Source: Maribacter litoralis
GTDB taxonomy: Bacteria > Bacteroidota > Bacteroidia > Flavobacteriales > Flavobacteriaceae
Length of the DNA stretch: 64,000 nt
Reading direction: 5' to 3'
NCBI RefSeq assembly: GCF_003075045.1
Contig: NZ_QCZD01000002.1
Location: forward strand, 124,001-188,000
The first letter of the stretch is position 1. Each line of letters starts with the position of its first letter. Shown here piece by piece: positions 26,547-35,272 of the stretch. A model generated the notes under the pieces. It was given only the letters and a program-made list of their open reading frames with translations, did no database searches and had not been told where the DNA came from. The position numbers and the translations under genes are program-made.

Positions 26547-26575
26547 CCATCAAAAATAATGAAAATTTTTGATGG
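26547..26575 (-). promoter_or_regulatory. pyrH upstream inverted repeat overlapping a -7 element
   Basis: Perfect 11-bp arms (CCATCAAAAAT / ATTTTTGATGG) are separated by 7 bases. The left arm overlaps CAAAAATA at 26551-26558, which on the minus strand is TATTTTTG, a good -7 box 19 bases before pyrH. No T tract follows on either strand, so a terminator is unlikely. The arrangement looks like an operator or a hairpin at the start of the pyrH transcript. Confidence 0.45.
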
Positions 26576-26637
26576 GCGTGGTCAATATTTTATTCCGCTA
26601 AAAGATATGTGGTTAGATCCAGTGGATACTTATTTTC

Positions 26638-26645
26638 TATCTTTG
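26638..26645 (+). promoter_or_regulatory. Candidate -7 element for the M61 peptidase
   Basis: TATCTTTG matches TAnnTTTG, 35 bases before the chosen ATG at 26681 and downstream of the alternative GTG at 26609. This supports the ATG as start. Confidence 0.45.
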
Positions 26646-26680
26646 AAATCATTATTTTAAAAATTAGTAATTCGATATTT

Positions 26681-28552
26681 ATGAGAAAATATTTTTTAAT
26701 TATTTCATGCTCACTTTTGCTATATGCATGTGGAGCTGGTAAGCAGTTGGTGTCTATAGAAAAAAGTGCAGTTATAACTTCAATAGATTTGGTGAACGTA
26801 GTAGATGATAAGGTGCAGGTGAGTATGGATCCAGGTGCTTTTTCAACAGAGACGGTTATTTTTAGAATACCAAAAACGGTTCCTGGCACCTATAGTACGG
26901 ATAATTACGGAAAGTATGTACAAGATTTTGAAGCCTTAGATTATAAAGGTAATGCTTTGAGTTTTACGAAACTAGATGAAAACTCATGGAGTGTCTCTAA
27001 TGGAACTCAATTAGATAAAGTAAGGTATTGGGTCAATGATACCTATGATGCCGAAAATGAAGTTGAAGATGCTGTGTTTTCACCTGCCGGAACAAATATT
27101 GAGAAAGACAGTAATTTTATGTTGAACCTACATGGTTTTGTAGGTTATTTTGATGATTTTAAGGAAGTGCCGTATGCAATTCAGATTAAAAAACCTGCTG
27201 ATTTAATTGCTACGACAACGCTTTCCGATCAAATTGACCGTAAGCCTGATCCACTTTGGGATGCGTTTTTTGCAAATAGGTATTTTGAGGTTATTGACAA
27301 CCCTATCATGTATGCTAAGCCTAATACCGAAAGTTTTGAGATAAACGGTATAACGGTGACGTTAAGTTTGTTTTCTCCGAATGACGTGTATAAAGCGTCG
27401 GACTTAAAAAGTAGGATGTTGCAGATGATGGAGGCTCAAAAGAAGTTTCTAGGAGAGGTTGATAGTACCAAAGAGTACAATATTTTATTATATCTATCGG
27501 ATGTTAATAAACCCGATGCTCATGGTTTTGGTGCTTTAGAGCATCATACTTCTACGGTAGTTGTTTTACCTGAAGCTATGGATATTGGTCGTTTGGAGCA
27601 AGCAATGGTAGATGTGGTGTCTCATGAGTTCTTTCATATTGTAACACCTTTGTCCGTTCACTCGAAAGAAATTCAATATTTTGATTTTAATGATCCTCAA
27701 ATGTCTCAGCATTTATGGATGTACGAAGGTACTACTGAGTATTTTGCCAATTTGTTTCAAATTCAGCAAGAACTTATTACTGAAGACGAATTTTATGAGC
27801 GTATGCTGACCAAAATTGGAAATGCCTCTTTTTACGATGATAACATGTCGTTTACCGTTATGAGTGAAAATATTCTTGAACAACCTTATGAGCCTAATTA
27901 TGCTAATGTGTATGAAAAAGGGGCATTAATTAATATGTGTTTAGACATTATTTTACGAGAAGAGAGCAATGGTCAAAAAGGCATGCTTTGGTTAATGAAA
28001 GAATTATCTAAAAAATATGGCACAGATGTTCCTTTTGAAGATGAAGTTTTATTTGATGAAATCGTTGCAATGACCTATCCGGAAGTGGATACTTTTTTTA
28101 AGAAGCATGTAATAGGAAACACACCCATAGATTATGATCTGTATTTTGAAAAAGTAGGTTTGGCTACAAAAGATGTTCAAGAACCTACCGGGTATTTTTT
28201 TGATGGTCAAGTGCCATACATGGATGTTGATGTGCAAAACGATAGTGTGGTATTTATACGTGAGAATATTGAGCTCAATTCTTTCTTTAACGACTTAAAG
28301 CTTCAGGGAGGAGATATTTTTAGAGTAATCAATGGTAAAGAGATAAACCTTGAAACATTACGTCCAATTATAGGTGAAAGTTTTAGCTGGACACCAGAAA
28401 CCGTTGTAAGTATGACGGTGGAAAGAGATGGTGAAATGATATCGGTAGAAGGACCGGTGGGAAAGCCCGTAAAAAAAGTAAAAAAGATAGTTCCTTTAGA
28501 TAATGTAGACCAGAAAACTTTAAACTTACGTAACGCCTGGTTGAAAGACTAG
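26681..28552 (+). CDS. M61-family metallopeptidase lipoprotein
   Basis: A 623-residue zinc peptidase of the M61 (glycyl aminopeptidase) family. The frame opens upstream at a GTG (26609), but the ATG at 26681 yields a lipoprotein signal, MRKYFLIISCSLLLYAC, with C17 as the lipidated cysteine. The N-terminal beta domain spans about 30-230. The catalytic motif VVSHEFFHIVTPL has H315, E316 and H319, and the third zinc ligand is probably the Glu of MYEGTTEYFANL. The C-terminal part contains a PDZ-like region (about 520-600: LQGGDIFRVINGKEI). It sits alone on the plus strand between the tsf and pyrH gene pairs. Confidence 0.9.
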   Translation: MRKYFLIISCSLLLYACGAGKQLVSIEKSAVITSIDLVNVVDDKVQVSMDPGAFSTETVIFRIPKTVPGTYSTDNYGKYVQDFEALDYKGNALSFTKLDENSWSVSNGTQLDKVRYWVNDTYDAENEVEDAVFSPAGTNIEKDSNFMLNLHGFVGYFDDFKEVPYAIQIKKPADLIATTTLSDQIDRKPDPLWDAFFANRYFEVIDNPIMYAKPNTESFEINGITVTLSLFSPNDVYKASDLKSRMLQMMEAQKKFLGEVDSTKEYNILLYLSDVNKPDAHGFGALEHHTSTVVVLPEAMDIGRLEQAMVDVVSHEFFHIVTPLSVHSKEIQYFDFNDPQMSQHLWMYEGTTEYFANLFQIQQELITEDEFYERMLTKIGNASFYDDNMSFTVMSENILEQPYEPNYANVYEKGALINMCLDIILREESNGQKGMLWLMKELSKKYGTDVPFEDEVLFDEIVAMTYPEVDTFFKKHVIGNTPIDYDLYFEKVGLATKDVQEPTGYFFDGQVPYMDVDVQNDSVVFIRENIELNSFFNDLKLQGGDIFRVINGKEINLETLRPIIGESFSWTPETVVSMTVERDGEMISVEGPVGKPVKKVKKIVPLDNVDQKTLNLRNAWLKD

Positions 28553-28572
28553 AGTAGAATAAATTTTCAAAT

Positions 28573-28608
28573 AAAAAAACCGCCTACTTTGCAGTAAGGC
28601 GGTTTTTT
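28573..28608. terminator. Bidirectional terminator, M61 peptidase versus tsf
   Basis: Arms AAAAAACCGCCT and AGGCGGTTTTTT pair perfectly, extended by ACT/AGT with one bulged A. The T run on one strand and the A run on the other fit both facing genes, which end at 28552 and 28630. Confidence 0.88.
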
Positions 28609-28629
28609 ATTGAGTTAGTTGTATTGTAA

Positions 28630-29454
28630 TTAACCTAATGCAACTCTTTTGAAACCTGTTACTTCTAAGTTAGAATCAACAGATTTTACATATTGAGCAA
28701 CACTTTGTTTGCTGTCTTTAATGAAATCTTGGTTAACCAAGGTGTTGTCCTTAAAGAAACGCTTAATTTTCCCTTGAGAAATTTTATCTAGCATTGCTTC
28801 TGGTTTACCTTCTTGACGTAATTGATCTTTAGCGATTTCAATTTCCTTGTCGATGATAGATTGGTCTACACCATCTTCGTTTAATGCAACAGGGTTCATT
28901 GCAGCAGCTTGCATAGAAACATCTTTAGCAACCTCTTCGGCACCTGCAACTGATGCAGAAAGACCTGTTAAAACAGCTATTTTGTTTCCTGCGTGAATGT
29001 AAGAACCTACGAAAGGAGCGCTTAATGTTTCAAATCCACCTATTTCAATTTTCTCGCCGATAACACCAGTTTGTTCGGTAAGTTTTTCTTGAACGGTCAT
29101 GCCTTTGTAATCAGCAGCTAAGAAAGCTTCTTTAGAATCAAAGTTGATTGCTAAGTCTGCCAATTCTGTAGCCAATGTTACGAAAGTTTCGTTTTTAGCA
29201 ACGAAGTCGGTCTCACAGTTAAGGGAAATAATAACACCGTTAGTGTTGTCATCATTTACCTTAGCGATTGCTGCACCTTCAGAAGAATCTCTGTCGGCTC
29301 TTTTTGCTGCAACTTTTTGACCTTTTTTACGAAGAATTTCGATTGCGCTTTCAAAATCACCTTCAGCTTCCACTAAGGCCTTTTTGCAATCCATCATTCC
29401 TGCACCAGTAGTCTTTCTTAATCTATTAACTTCTGCAGCTGTAATCTTTGCCAT
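28630..29454 (-). CDS. tsf: Translation elongation factor Ts
   Basis: A 274-residue nucleotide-exchange factor for EF-Tu. The N-terminal domain carries VNRLRKTTGAGMMDCKKALVEAEGDFESAIEILRKKG. The core has the EF-Tu contact motif ISLNCETDFVAKNETF and the dimer/subdomain motif SYIHAGNKIAVL. The C-terminal segment LREGKPEAMLDKI-like QLRQEGKPEAMLDKISQGKIKRF is typical. It follows rpsB by 67 bases, which contain a possible internal promoter. Confidence 0.98.
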   Translation of the reverse strand: MAKITAAEVNRLRKTTGAGMMDCKKALVEAEGDFESAIEILRKKGQKVAAKRADRDSSEGAAIAKVNDDNTNGVIISLNCETDFVAKNETFVTLATELADLAINFDSKEAFLAADYKGMTVQEKLTEQTGVIGEKIEIGGFETLSAPFVGSYIHAGNKIAVLTGLSASVAGAEEVAKDVSMQAAAMNPVALNEDGVDQSIIDKEIEIAKDQLRQEGKPEAMLDKISQGKIKRFFKDNTLVNQDFIKDSKQSVAQYVKSVDSNLEVTGFKRVALG

Positions 29455-29508
29455 TTTTTTTACTTTTTGTATACCCGTTTTAAGGGGTCGTTAGATTTAT
29501 TTTTATAA

Positions 29509-29516
29509 CAAATGTA
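29509..29516 (-). promoter_or_regulatory. Candidate internal -7 element between rpsB and tsf
   Basis: The minus strand reads TACATTTG, matching TAnnTTTG 54 bases before the tsf ATG. It could allow tsf to be transcribed apart from rpsB. Confidence 0.33.
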
Positions 29517-29521
29517 GTAAC

Positions 29522-30655
29522 TTATTCTACACCACCTTTAACGTTGTCTTGCCATTCTTTAAGCTCGTCCCACTTGCCTTCTGCAGCCATTTTAGCTTGC
29601 TTTGGCCATGAAGTTGGATCTAAATGAGCCATTCTTGAACTAGCTTCAGTCAAAATCTCTTTGATTTTTTCAGCATCACCTTCAGAAAGATCGGCGTAAG
29701 TAGCAATACCGGCAGCAACTAATGCTTCTGCAGCTTTTGGTCCAATACCTTCAACTTTGGTTAAATCGTCAGCCTCAACTTTTGCATCTGCAGCAACAGC
29801 TTCTTTGGTAGCTTCAACATTTACTTCAACGTTAGGTACTTTATCAACAACTGGTGCTGGTTTTGTGTCAACTTTTGCTGGAGTAGGTGTTGGCTTTTCA
29901 GCAGTAACCTTTTTCTTTGGAGCTTTATCCTTCTTATCTGACTTACCTTCAGAATCACCTTTTTCTGCCTTACGTTCTGCAAGACCTTCGGCAACTGCGT
30001 TGGTAACTTCTGTCATAATGATGTCAATTGACTTAGAAGCATCATCGTTAGAAGGTATAAGGTAATCTACATCTCTAGGGTCACAGTTGGTATCAACCAT
30101 TGCGAAAATAGGAATGTTCAATTTTTGAGCTTCTTTTACTGCAATGTGCTCTCTCATAGTATCAACGATGAATAAAGCACCTGGTAAACGTGTCATTTCA
30201 GAAATAGAACCTAAGTTCTTTTCTAATTTTGCACGTAAACGGTCTACTTGTAATCTTTCTTTTTTAGAAAGTGTAAGGAAAGTACCGTCTTTCTTCATAC
30301 GATCGATAGAAGCCATTTTCTTAACAGCTTTACGAATAGTAACGAAGTTTGTTAACATACCACCTGGCCATCTTTCTGTGATGTAAGGCATGTTTACGTT
30401 TGCTGCTTTTTCTGCAACGATATCTTTTGCTTGTTTTTTGGTAGCTACAAAAAGTATTTTTCTACCTGATGCTGCAATTTTTTTAAGAGCCTCATTGGTC
30501 TCATCTAATTTTGCAACTGTTTTGTAAAGGTTGATTACGTGAATCCCATTACGCTCCATGTAGATGTAAGGAGCCATGTTCGGATTCCATTTTCTTGTTA
30601 GGTGACCAAAATGTACACCTGCTTCTAATAATTGTTTTACTTCGACTCTCGCCAT
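29522..30655 (-). CDS. rpsB: Ribosomal protein S2 with helix-hairpin-helix C-terminal extension
   Basis: A 377-residue small-subunit protein. Residues 1-230 are a complete S2 (LLEAGVHFGHLTRKWNPNM, WPGGMLTNF, LPGALFIVDT, AMVDTNCDPRDVDYLIPSNDDA). Typical S2 is 225-270 residues long, so about 110 residues are extra. The extension is a Lys/Pro/Ala-rich linker (about 231-292) followed by a helix-hairpin-helix-like domain (ADDLTKVEGIGPKAAEALVA, about 295-345) and a Trp-containing tail (LDPTSWPKQAKMAAEGKW). The same domain ends the ActC protein in this window. It begins a gene pair with tsf. Confidence 0.97.
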   Translation of the reverse strand: MARVEVKQLLEAGVHFGHLTRKWNPNMAPYIYMERNGIHVINLYKTVAKLDETNEALKKIAASGRKILFVATKKQAKDIVAEKAANVNMPYITERWPGGMLTNFVTIRKAVKKMASIDRMKKDGTFLTLSKKERLQVDRLRAKLEKNLGSISEMTRLPGALFIVDTMREHIAVKEAQKLNIPIFAMVDTNCDPRDVDYLIPSNDDASKSIDIIMTEVTNAVAEGLAERKAEKGDSEGKSDKKDKAPKKKVTAEKPTPTPAKVDTKPAPVVDKVPNVEVNVEATKEAVAADAKVEADDLTKVEGIGPKAAEALVAAGIATYADLSEGDAEKIKEILTEASSRMAHLDPTSWPKQAKMAAEGKWDELKEWQDNVKGGVE

Positions 30656-30788
30656 TTTAAATTTAGTTTACGTTCTTTTGAATTAGCAATGATAAAGTGG
30701 TATCTCGATATAATATCAAGAAGCCTTCACCATTTAGATGCTAAACTAATCTTACCTTCAATTTTTAGGGATTAAAGGATTTTTAATT

Positions 30789-30835
30789 GTCCTTTCGGAC
30801 TTTCAATGAACTTGTTAATAATCTGGATTATCCAG
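30789..30835 (-). promoter_or_regulatory. rpsB leader with two short hairpins
   Basis: In the 240 bases between rpsI and rpsB, the minus strand carries GTCC-GAAA-GGAC (30800-30789), a stable GNRA tetraloop hairpin, and just before it a 13-base palindrome CTGGATAATCCAG (30835-30823). They sit 130-180 bases ahead of the rpsB start. S2 is known to repress its own leader in Escherichia coli, so a regulatory leader is plausible but not shown. I found no clear TAnnTTTG box here. Confidence 0.3.
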
Positions 30836-30844
30836 TGTGATAAA

Positions 30845-30874
30845 ATATAAAAATAGGCACCCAAAAAGGGTGCC
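30845..30874 (-). terminator. Rho-independent terminator after rpsI
   Basis: A 7-bp G+C-rich stem (GGCACCC / GGGTGCC) with a 5-base loop, 22 bases past the rpsI stop. Read on the minus strand it is followed by a T-rich tract (TATTTTTATATTTT). Confidence 0.75.
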
Positions 30875-30895
30875 CTGTACTCTTGCAATTTCGAA

Positions 30896-31282
30896 TTAAC
30901 GTTTCGAGAATTGGAATTTTTTACGTGCTTTCTTCTGACCGAATTTCTTACGTTCAACCATTCTTGGATCTCTAGTTAATAGACCTTCTGGTTTTAAGAT
31001 TGTTCTGTTCTCGGCATCAATCTCGCACATTGCTCTAGATAAAGCAAGACGAATAGCTTCTGCTTGACCAGTAATACCACCACCGTAAACATTTACTTTT
31101 ACGTCATAAGTATCTAAACTTTCAGTTAAACTAAAAGGTTGTTTTACTTTGTATTGAAGTGTTGCAGTTGGGAAGTATACACTTAAATCTTTATTGTTAA
31201 TGGTAATGTCTCCATTTCCATCAGAAAGATATACTCTCGCTACAGCGGTCTTTCTACGACCAATTTTATGAATTACTTCCAT
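30896..31282 (-). CDS. rpsI: Ribosomal protein S9
   Basis: A 128-residue small-subunit protein whose C-terminal tail reaches the P-site tRNA. Visible are IGRRKTAVARVYLSDGNG, VNVYGGGITGQAEAIRLALSRAM, LLTRDPRMVERKKFGQKKARKKFQFSKR, with the canonical basic end (…SKR). It begins one base after the rplM stop, the universal rplM-rpsI pair. Confidence 0.98.
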   Translation of the reverse strand: MEVIHKIGRRKTAVARVYLSDGNGDITINNKDLSVYFPTATLQYKVKQPFSLTESLDTYDVKVNVYGGGITGQAEAIRLALSRAMCEIDAENRTILKPEGLLTRDPRMVERKKFGQKKARKKFQFSKR

Positions 31283-31283
31283 C

Positions 31284-31739
31284 TTATTTAATATCTTTTA
31301 AATTAACAACAGTAGGCTTTTGAGCTTCTTGACCATGCTCTGTACCTGCGTAAACTTTTAGGTTTCTAAAAAGCTCTGCACCTAATCTGTTTTTAGGTAA
31401 CATACCTTTTATTGCTTTTTCAAGAATGCCTTCTGGATTTTTATCCAATAATTGTTGTACGCTAGTAGTACGTTGTCCACCTGGGTAGCCAGTGTATCTC
31501 ATATATGATTTATCAGACCACTTGTTTCCTGTAAGAACAATTTTCTCTGCGTTGATAATAACAACATTATCACCACAATCAACATGAGGGGTGAAACTAG
31601 GCTTATGCTTTCCTCTTAACAAATAGGCGACTTTTGAAGCCATGCGTCCTAATGTTTCTCCTTCGGCATCTACCAATAACCACTCTTTGTTTACAGTTGT
31701 TCTGTTGGCCGAAACGGTCTTATAACTTAATGTATCCAC
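31284..31739 (-). CDS. rplM: Ribosomal protein L13
   Basis: A 151-residue large-subunit assembly protein. The start is a GTG (31739): MDTLSYKT is where flavobacterial L13 proteins begin, and no in-frame ATG lies nearby upstream. Motifs: [53 protein letters not shown] and [35 protein letters not shown] good two-part promoter lies 50-80 bases upstream. Confidence 0.97.
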   Translation of the reverse strand: MDTLSYKTVSANRTTVNKEWLLVDAEGETLGRMASKVAYLLRGKHKPSFTPHVDCGDNVVIINAEKIVLTGNKWSDKSYMRYTGYPGGQRTTSVQQLLDKNPEGILEKAIKGMLPKNRLGAELFRNLKVYAGTEHGQEAQKPTVVNLKDIK

Positions 31740-31787
31740 TACTGCTATTTTTAACTATTATTTTAATCAATCCCGTGAAAGGGGCTG

Positions 31788-31818
31788 CAAATCTACAATT
31801 ATTAACTTGAATTGCAAA
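31788..31818 (-). promoter_or_regulatory. rplM-rpsI promoter
   Basis: On the minus strand TTTG (31818-31815) and TAGATTTG (31795-31788) are separated by 19 bases, matching both the -33 and -7 boxes of the Bacteroidetes consensus at the expected spacing. The -7 box is 48 bases before the GTG start. Confidence 0.6.
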
Positions 31819-31985
31819 TACTTGTTTCTTATTTTTTTACATTTTTTAATTAAATGCAATATCTAACTACTTTACTTTTATCGAGATACTGTTAAACTAA
31901 TTGATTTTATTGCTATTTCTGTAACAATCGGTAATTTTCTGTGTCTCTTCAATATCATAATCATTCAATCAAAGAACGCACAGTA

Positions 31986-34616
31986 ATGATCAAATGTTTA
32001 TTGCACAGTATCATATTTTTATTATTTACAACTACAATTCTTGCTCAAATAGATTCGGTAAAGGTACAAAGGGAATATGTTACCAAACAACTTCGGGCTG
32101 GTGAAGAAATTACAATTGACGGAGAATTGTCTGATCAGGCTTGGGATAATATCTCTTGGGATACCGACTTTACCGTTTTTGACCCTAATAATGGTGAAAC
32201 GCCTAGTCAATCTACAAAATTTAAAATTTTATACGACCAAAAGTTTCTTTATGTAGGTATTCGTTGTTACGACAGTATACCTGCTAAAATAGAAAAGAGA
32301 CTTGCCAGGCGCGATAATTTCTCTGGAGATTGGATAGAAATAAATATAGATAGTTACAATGATAAAAGAACCGGGTTTTCTTTCAATGTTTCCGCTGCGG
32401 GAGTAAAGGGAGATGAGTTCATTTCTCAAAATGGTGATTTTTGGGATGCCAGTTGGAATCCTATATGGTATACTGCCACCCAAATCGATGATAAAGGATG
32501 GACAGCAGAAATGAAAATACCCTTCAGTCAATTAAAATTTGGAGAGCAAGAAGAACAAATTTGGGGTTTACAATTGAACAGAAGATTTTTTAGGGCAGAA
32601 GAACGCTCGTTGTGGCAACCAGTTTCACTTGATGCTCCAGGCTGGGTGAGCGAATTCGGAGTGCTTAGGGGTCTAATGAATATTCAACCTCAAAAGCAAC
32701 TTGAGATTCAGCCTTTTTTAGTGAATCAATACGATGCCTATCCTTCGCAAGCGGGCAATCCTTTTCGCGATGGAAACGATTATATTCTAAATGCCGGGCT
32801 AGATGCTAAAATTGGTTTAACAAATGATCTAACTCTAGATTTAACGGTGAATCCTGATTTTGGACAGGTAGATGCCGATCCAGGTGCCATTGCTTTAGAC
32901 GGATTTCAAATTTTCTTTGAGGAGCGTAGGCCTTTCTTTATTGAAAACAAAAATATTTTCGACTATGAGTTTGCCGATGGTAATGACAATATATTTTATA
33001 GTAGAAGAATTGGTAGAAGTCCGCAAGGCTTTGCGACCACCACACCAGAAGAGTTTATAGATGAGCCTACAAATTCAACGATTTTGGGAGCCGCAAAGTT
33101 CTCGGGTAAAACAAAAAATGGATGGTCTTTAGGGCTGTTAGAAAGTGTTACCGGTAAAATGTATGCGGATATCGAAGATGTCGCAGGTAACAAGCGTTCA
33201 GAACTTGTGGAGCCCTTAACGAATTATATAGTGGGCAGGGTGCAAAAAGATTTCAATGAGCGCAATTCTTTTATTGGTGGCATTTTTACGGCAACGAATA
33301 GAAATATAACTGATAATCTAGATTTCTTAAGAAGTGATGCATACACGGGCGGTTTTGATTTTAAGCACAATTGGAAGAACAGAGATTACTATGTTGAAGG
33401 TAATATCGTTGGTAGCCATGTTAAGGGTAGTGCAGATGCCATTGCCAGAACCCAAAGAAGTATAACCCATCTTTTTCAAAGGGTAGATGCAGGTCATGTT
33501 TCGGTAGATGAGAGTAGAACATCGTTAACGGGTACCGGAGGTAAAATTGAACTAGGTAAAGCAGGTGGTGGAAATTGGAGATATGATGGCGGACTAATAT
33601 GGCGCTCTCCAGAATTGGAACTTAATGATATTGGTTTTTTGCGTCAGGCAGATGAAATAAAGCAAACCGCTTCAATTAGCAGATTGTTTTTAAAACCTAC
33701 TAACTTTTACCGCAGAGCCAATATGGAACTAAATCAGTATACTACCTATGATTTCGAGGGTAATTATAATAGAATACAGTATCAGTTTGAAGGCTTTATA
33801 AATTATAAGAACAACTGGTGGACAGAAGTTGGAGCTGCCCACAAACCCCGAATTTTTTCGAATACCGTATTGCGAGGCGGACCAAGATGGCGCTGGTCTG
33901 AAGAAAATTTTTGGTATCTATTCTTTGGTTCTGACAGTAGAAAGAAACTTAGTTTTACTCTAGGTTATGTAAATAGCCAGGCAGCGGAAAAAAACTTTTC
34001 ATTGGCGCGATATGTCTTTAGACTATATTACCAACCATTTGATGCTTTTAATTTGTCTATTTCTTCTGAGTATGAAGAGAATCCGAATAAAACGCAATAT
34101 GTTACGGAAACCAATTTTAATGGAAATGCCAGATATATTACGGGTAATATTGATCAAAAAACATTTAGTACTTCCATCCGCTTTAATTATAGTATAAACC
34201 CCAATTTATCCATTCAATATTATGGGGAGCCTTTTATTTCTAGAGGTAAATACACCGATTTTAATTATGTGAACAATCCAATAGCCGAAAAACTAAGTGA
34301 ACGGATAAGGTTATTTTCAGAGAATCAGATTTCAAAATCGACAGATACGGATAATTATTTGATAGACGAAGATTTAAATGGTGTTTTAGATTATCAAATT
34401 GCGGATCCTAACTTTTCATATGTTCAATTTAGGTCTAATCTTGTATTAAGATGGGAGTATATACCAGGTTCGGAAATATTTTTGGTGTGGTCTCAAGGTG
34501 TGGTTGGTGCCGGTGATCCCAGTGAAACATTGGGTAGAAATTTAGACAGACAAATATTGGGACAGAAAAAAGACAATACTTTTTTGCTAAAGGCAACATA
34601 CAGGTTTATTCTGTAA
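31986..34616 (+). CDS. DUF5916 outer-membrane protein with CBM9-like domain
   Basis: An 876-residue secreted protein. The frame opens at a GTG (31941), but the ATG at 31986 gives the signal peptide MIKCLLHSIIFLLFTTTILAQ. Residues about 40-235 form a carbohydrate-binding family 9-like sandwich (ITIDGELSDQAWDNISWDTDF, KILYDQKFLYVGIRCYD). The remainder is the DUF5916 region, rich in alternating strands and ending YRFIL, compatible with an outer-membrane barrel. The FEERRPFFIENKNIFDY segment is a hallmark of the family. The role is unknown. A TonB plug is not visible. It is a single gene, followed by a lipoprotein gene. Confidence 0.88.
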   Translation: MIKCLLHSIIFLLFTTTILAQIDSVKVQREYVTKQLRAGEEITIDGELSDQAWDNISWDTDFTVFDPNNGETPSQSTKFKILYDQKFLYVGIRCYDSIPAKIEKRLARRDNFSGDWIEINIDSYNDKRTGFSFNVSAAGVKGDEFISQNGDFWDASWNPIWYTATQIDDKGWTAEMKIPFSQLKFGEQEEQIWGLQLNRRFFRAEERSLWQPVSLDAPGWVSEFGVLRGLMNIQPQKQLEIQPFLVNQYDAYPSQAGNPFRDGNDYILNAGLDAKIGLTNDLTLDLTVNPDFGQVDADPGAIALDGFQIFFEERRPFFIENKNIFDYEFADGNDNIFYSRRIGRSPQGFATTTPEEFIDEPTNSTILGAAKFSGKTKNGWSLGLLESVTGKMYADIEDVAGNKRSELVEPLTNYIVGRVQKDFNERNSFIGGIFTATNRNITDNLDFLRSDAYTGGFDFKHNWKNRDYYVEGNIVGSHVKGSADAIARTQRSITHLFQRVDAGHVSVDESRTSLTGTGGKIELGKAGGGNWRYDGGLIWRSPELELNDIGFLRQADEIKQTASISRLFLKPTNFYRRANMELNQYTTYDFEGNYNRIQYQFEGFINYKNNWWTEVGAAHKPRIFSNTVLRGGPRWRWSEENFWYLFFGSDSRKKLSFTLGYVNSQAAEKNFSLARYVFRLYYQPFDAFNLSISSEYEENPNKTQYVTETNFNGNARYITGNIDQKTFSTSIRFNYSINPNLSIQYYGEPFISRGKYTDFNYVNNPIAEKLSERIRLFSENQISKSTDTDNYLIDEDLNGVLDYQIADPNFSYVQFRSNLVLRWEYIPGSEIFLVWSQGVVGAGDPSETLGRNLDRQILGQKKDNTFLLKATYRFIL

Positions 34617-34711
34617 ATATTTGGTTCTTAGAATTAAGCATTTGGTATATTTTGAAATAATAAAGCGTTTTTTTCGTTTTTAGGGGTGTACAACCAAAAA
34701 AAACTAAATAG

Positions 34712-35218
34712 ATGTATAAATATATTTTACTAATTACGGGGGTGGTATTGACACTTATGTCCTGTAGTTCCGATAAAGATGAAACACAAACAGAGTTAGA
34801 AGTTACCAGCACTGCTATTATTGGCACCTGGGTTGCTACAGAGCTTGAAATTGATAATGAAACTGCAAGTGATGACGTTAAATTTGGAAAACAGATATTA
34901 GATTTTCTAACAGCAAAGGACTGTTACATTATTACGTTGCAATTTAATGAAGATTTAACTGCCAGTGCTTCTAACTCTGCAAATTATGTTGAGGTAAACG
35001 CTACCAGTTCTGGGTTAGATATTCCTTGTCCTACGGAGTCTGATATCAATGAAAGTACTTATACTTTTGATGGTGAAACCGTAACGACTATAGATGAAAA
35101 CGGAGAGGAATTAACGATAGGTGTTTCTATTGACGGTAACATGATGACTGTTGATGCAAGTGACTTGGATATTCCTAATTTTTCAGAAGACGGACAATTA
35201 ATTTTTGTAAAACGCTAA
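34712..35218 (+). CDS. Lipocalin-like lipoprotein
   Basis: A 168-residue lipoprotein. The signal MYKYILLITGVVLTLMSC has the lipidated Cys at position 18 and is followed by SSDKDE, a charged spacer typical of surface-exposed flavobacterial lipoproteins. The mature part (IIGTWVATELEI..., YTFDGETVTTIDENGEELTIGVSIDGNMMTV) has the strand pattern of the lipocalin-like DUF5004/DUF4923 group. A Cys pair (CYII... IPCP) may form a disulfide. The function is unknown. It ends in front of a terminator that faces the small T9SS-domain gene. Confidence 0.85.
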   Translation: MYKYILLITGVVLTLMSCSSDKDETQTELEVTSTAIIGTWVATELEIDNETASDDVKFGKQILDFLTAKDCYIITLQFNEDLTASASNSANYVEVNATSSGLDIPCPTESDINESTYTFDGETVTTIDENGEELTIGVSIDGNMMTVDASDLDIPNFSEDGQLIFVKR

Positions 35219-35241
35219 GTTTTAAAAAGTATATAGAATTT

Positions 35242-35272
35242 AAAAACCCTTGTCTCATGGCAGGGGTTTTTT
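35242..35272. terminator. Terminator between lipoprotein gene and T9SS-domain gene
   Basis: An 11-bp stem (AAAAACCCTTG / CAGGGGTTTTT, one G-T pair) with an 8- to 9-base loop and a T run. The A-rich 5' arm makes it usable by the minus-strand gene, which ends at 35271. Confidence 0.8.

Noticed and set aside
26609..26680. GTG-initiated longer form of the M61 peptidase
   Set aside because: It would place 24 residues ahead of a clear lipoprotein signal, and the likely -7 box lies inside this stretch.
30789..30800. The GTCC-TTTC-GGAC element as a terminator
   Set aside because: The stem is only 4 bp and no T tract follows on either strand; it is listed only as a possible leader hairpin.
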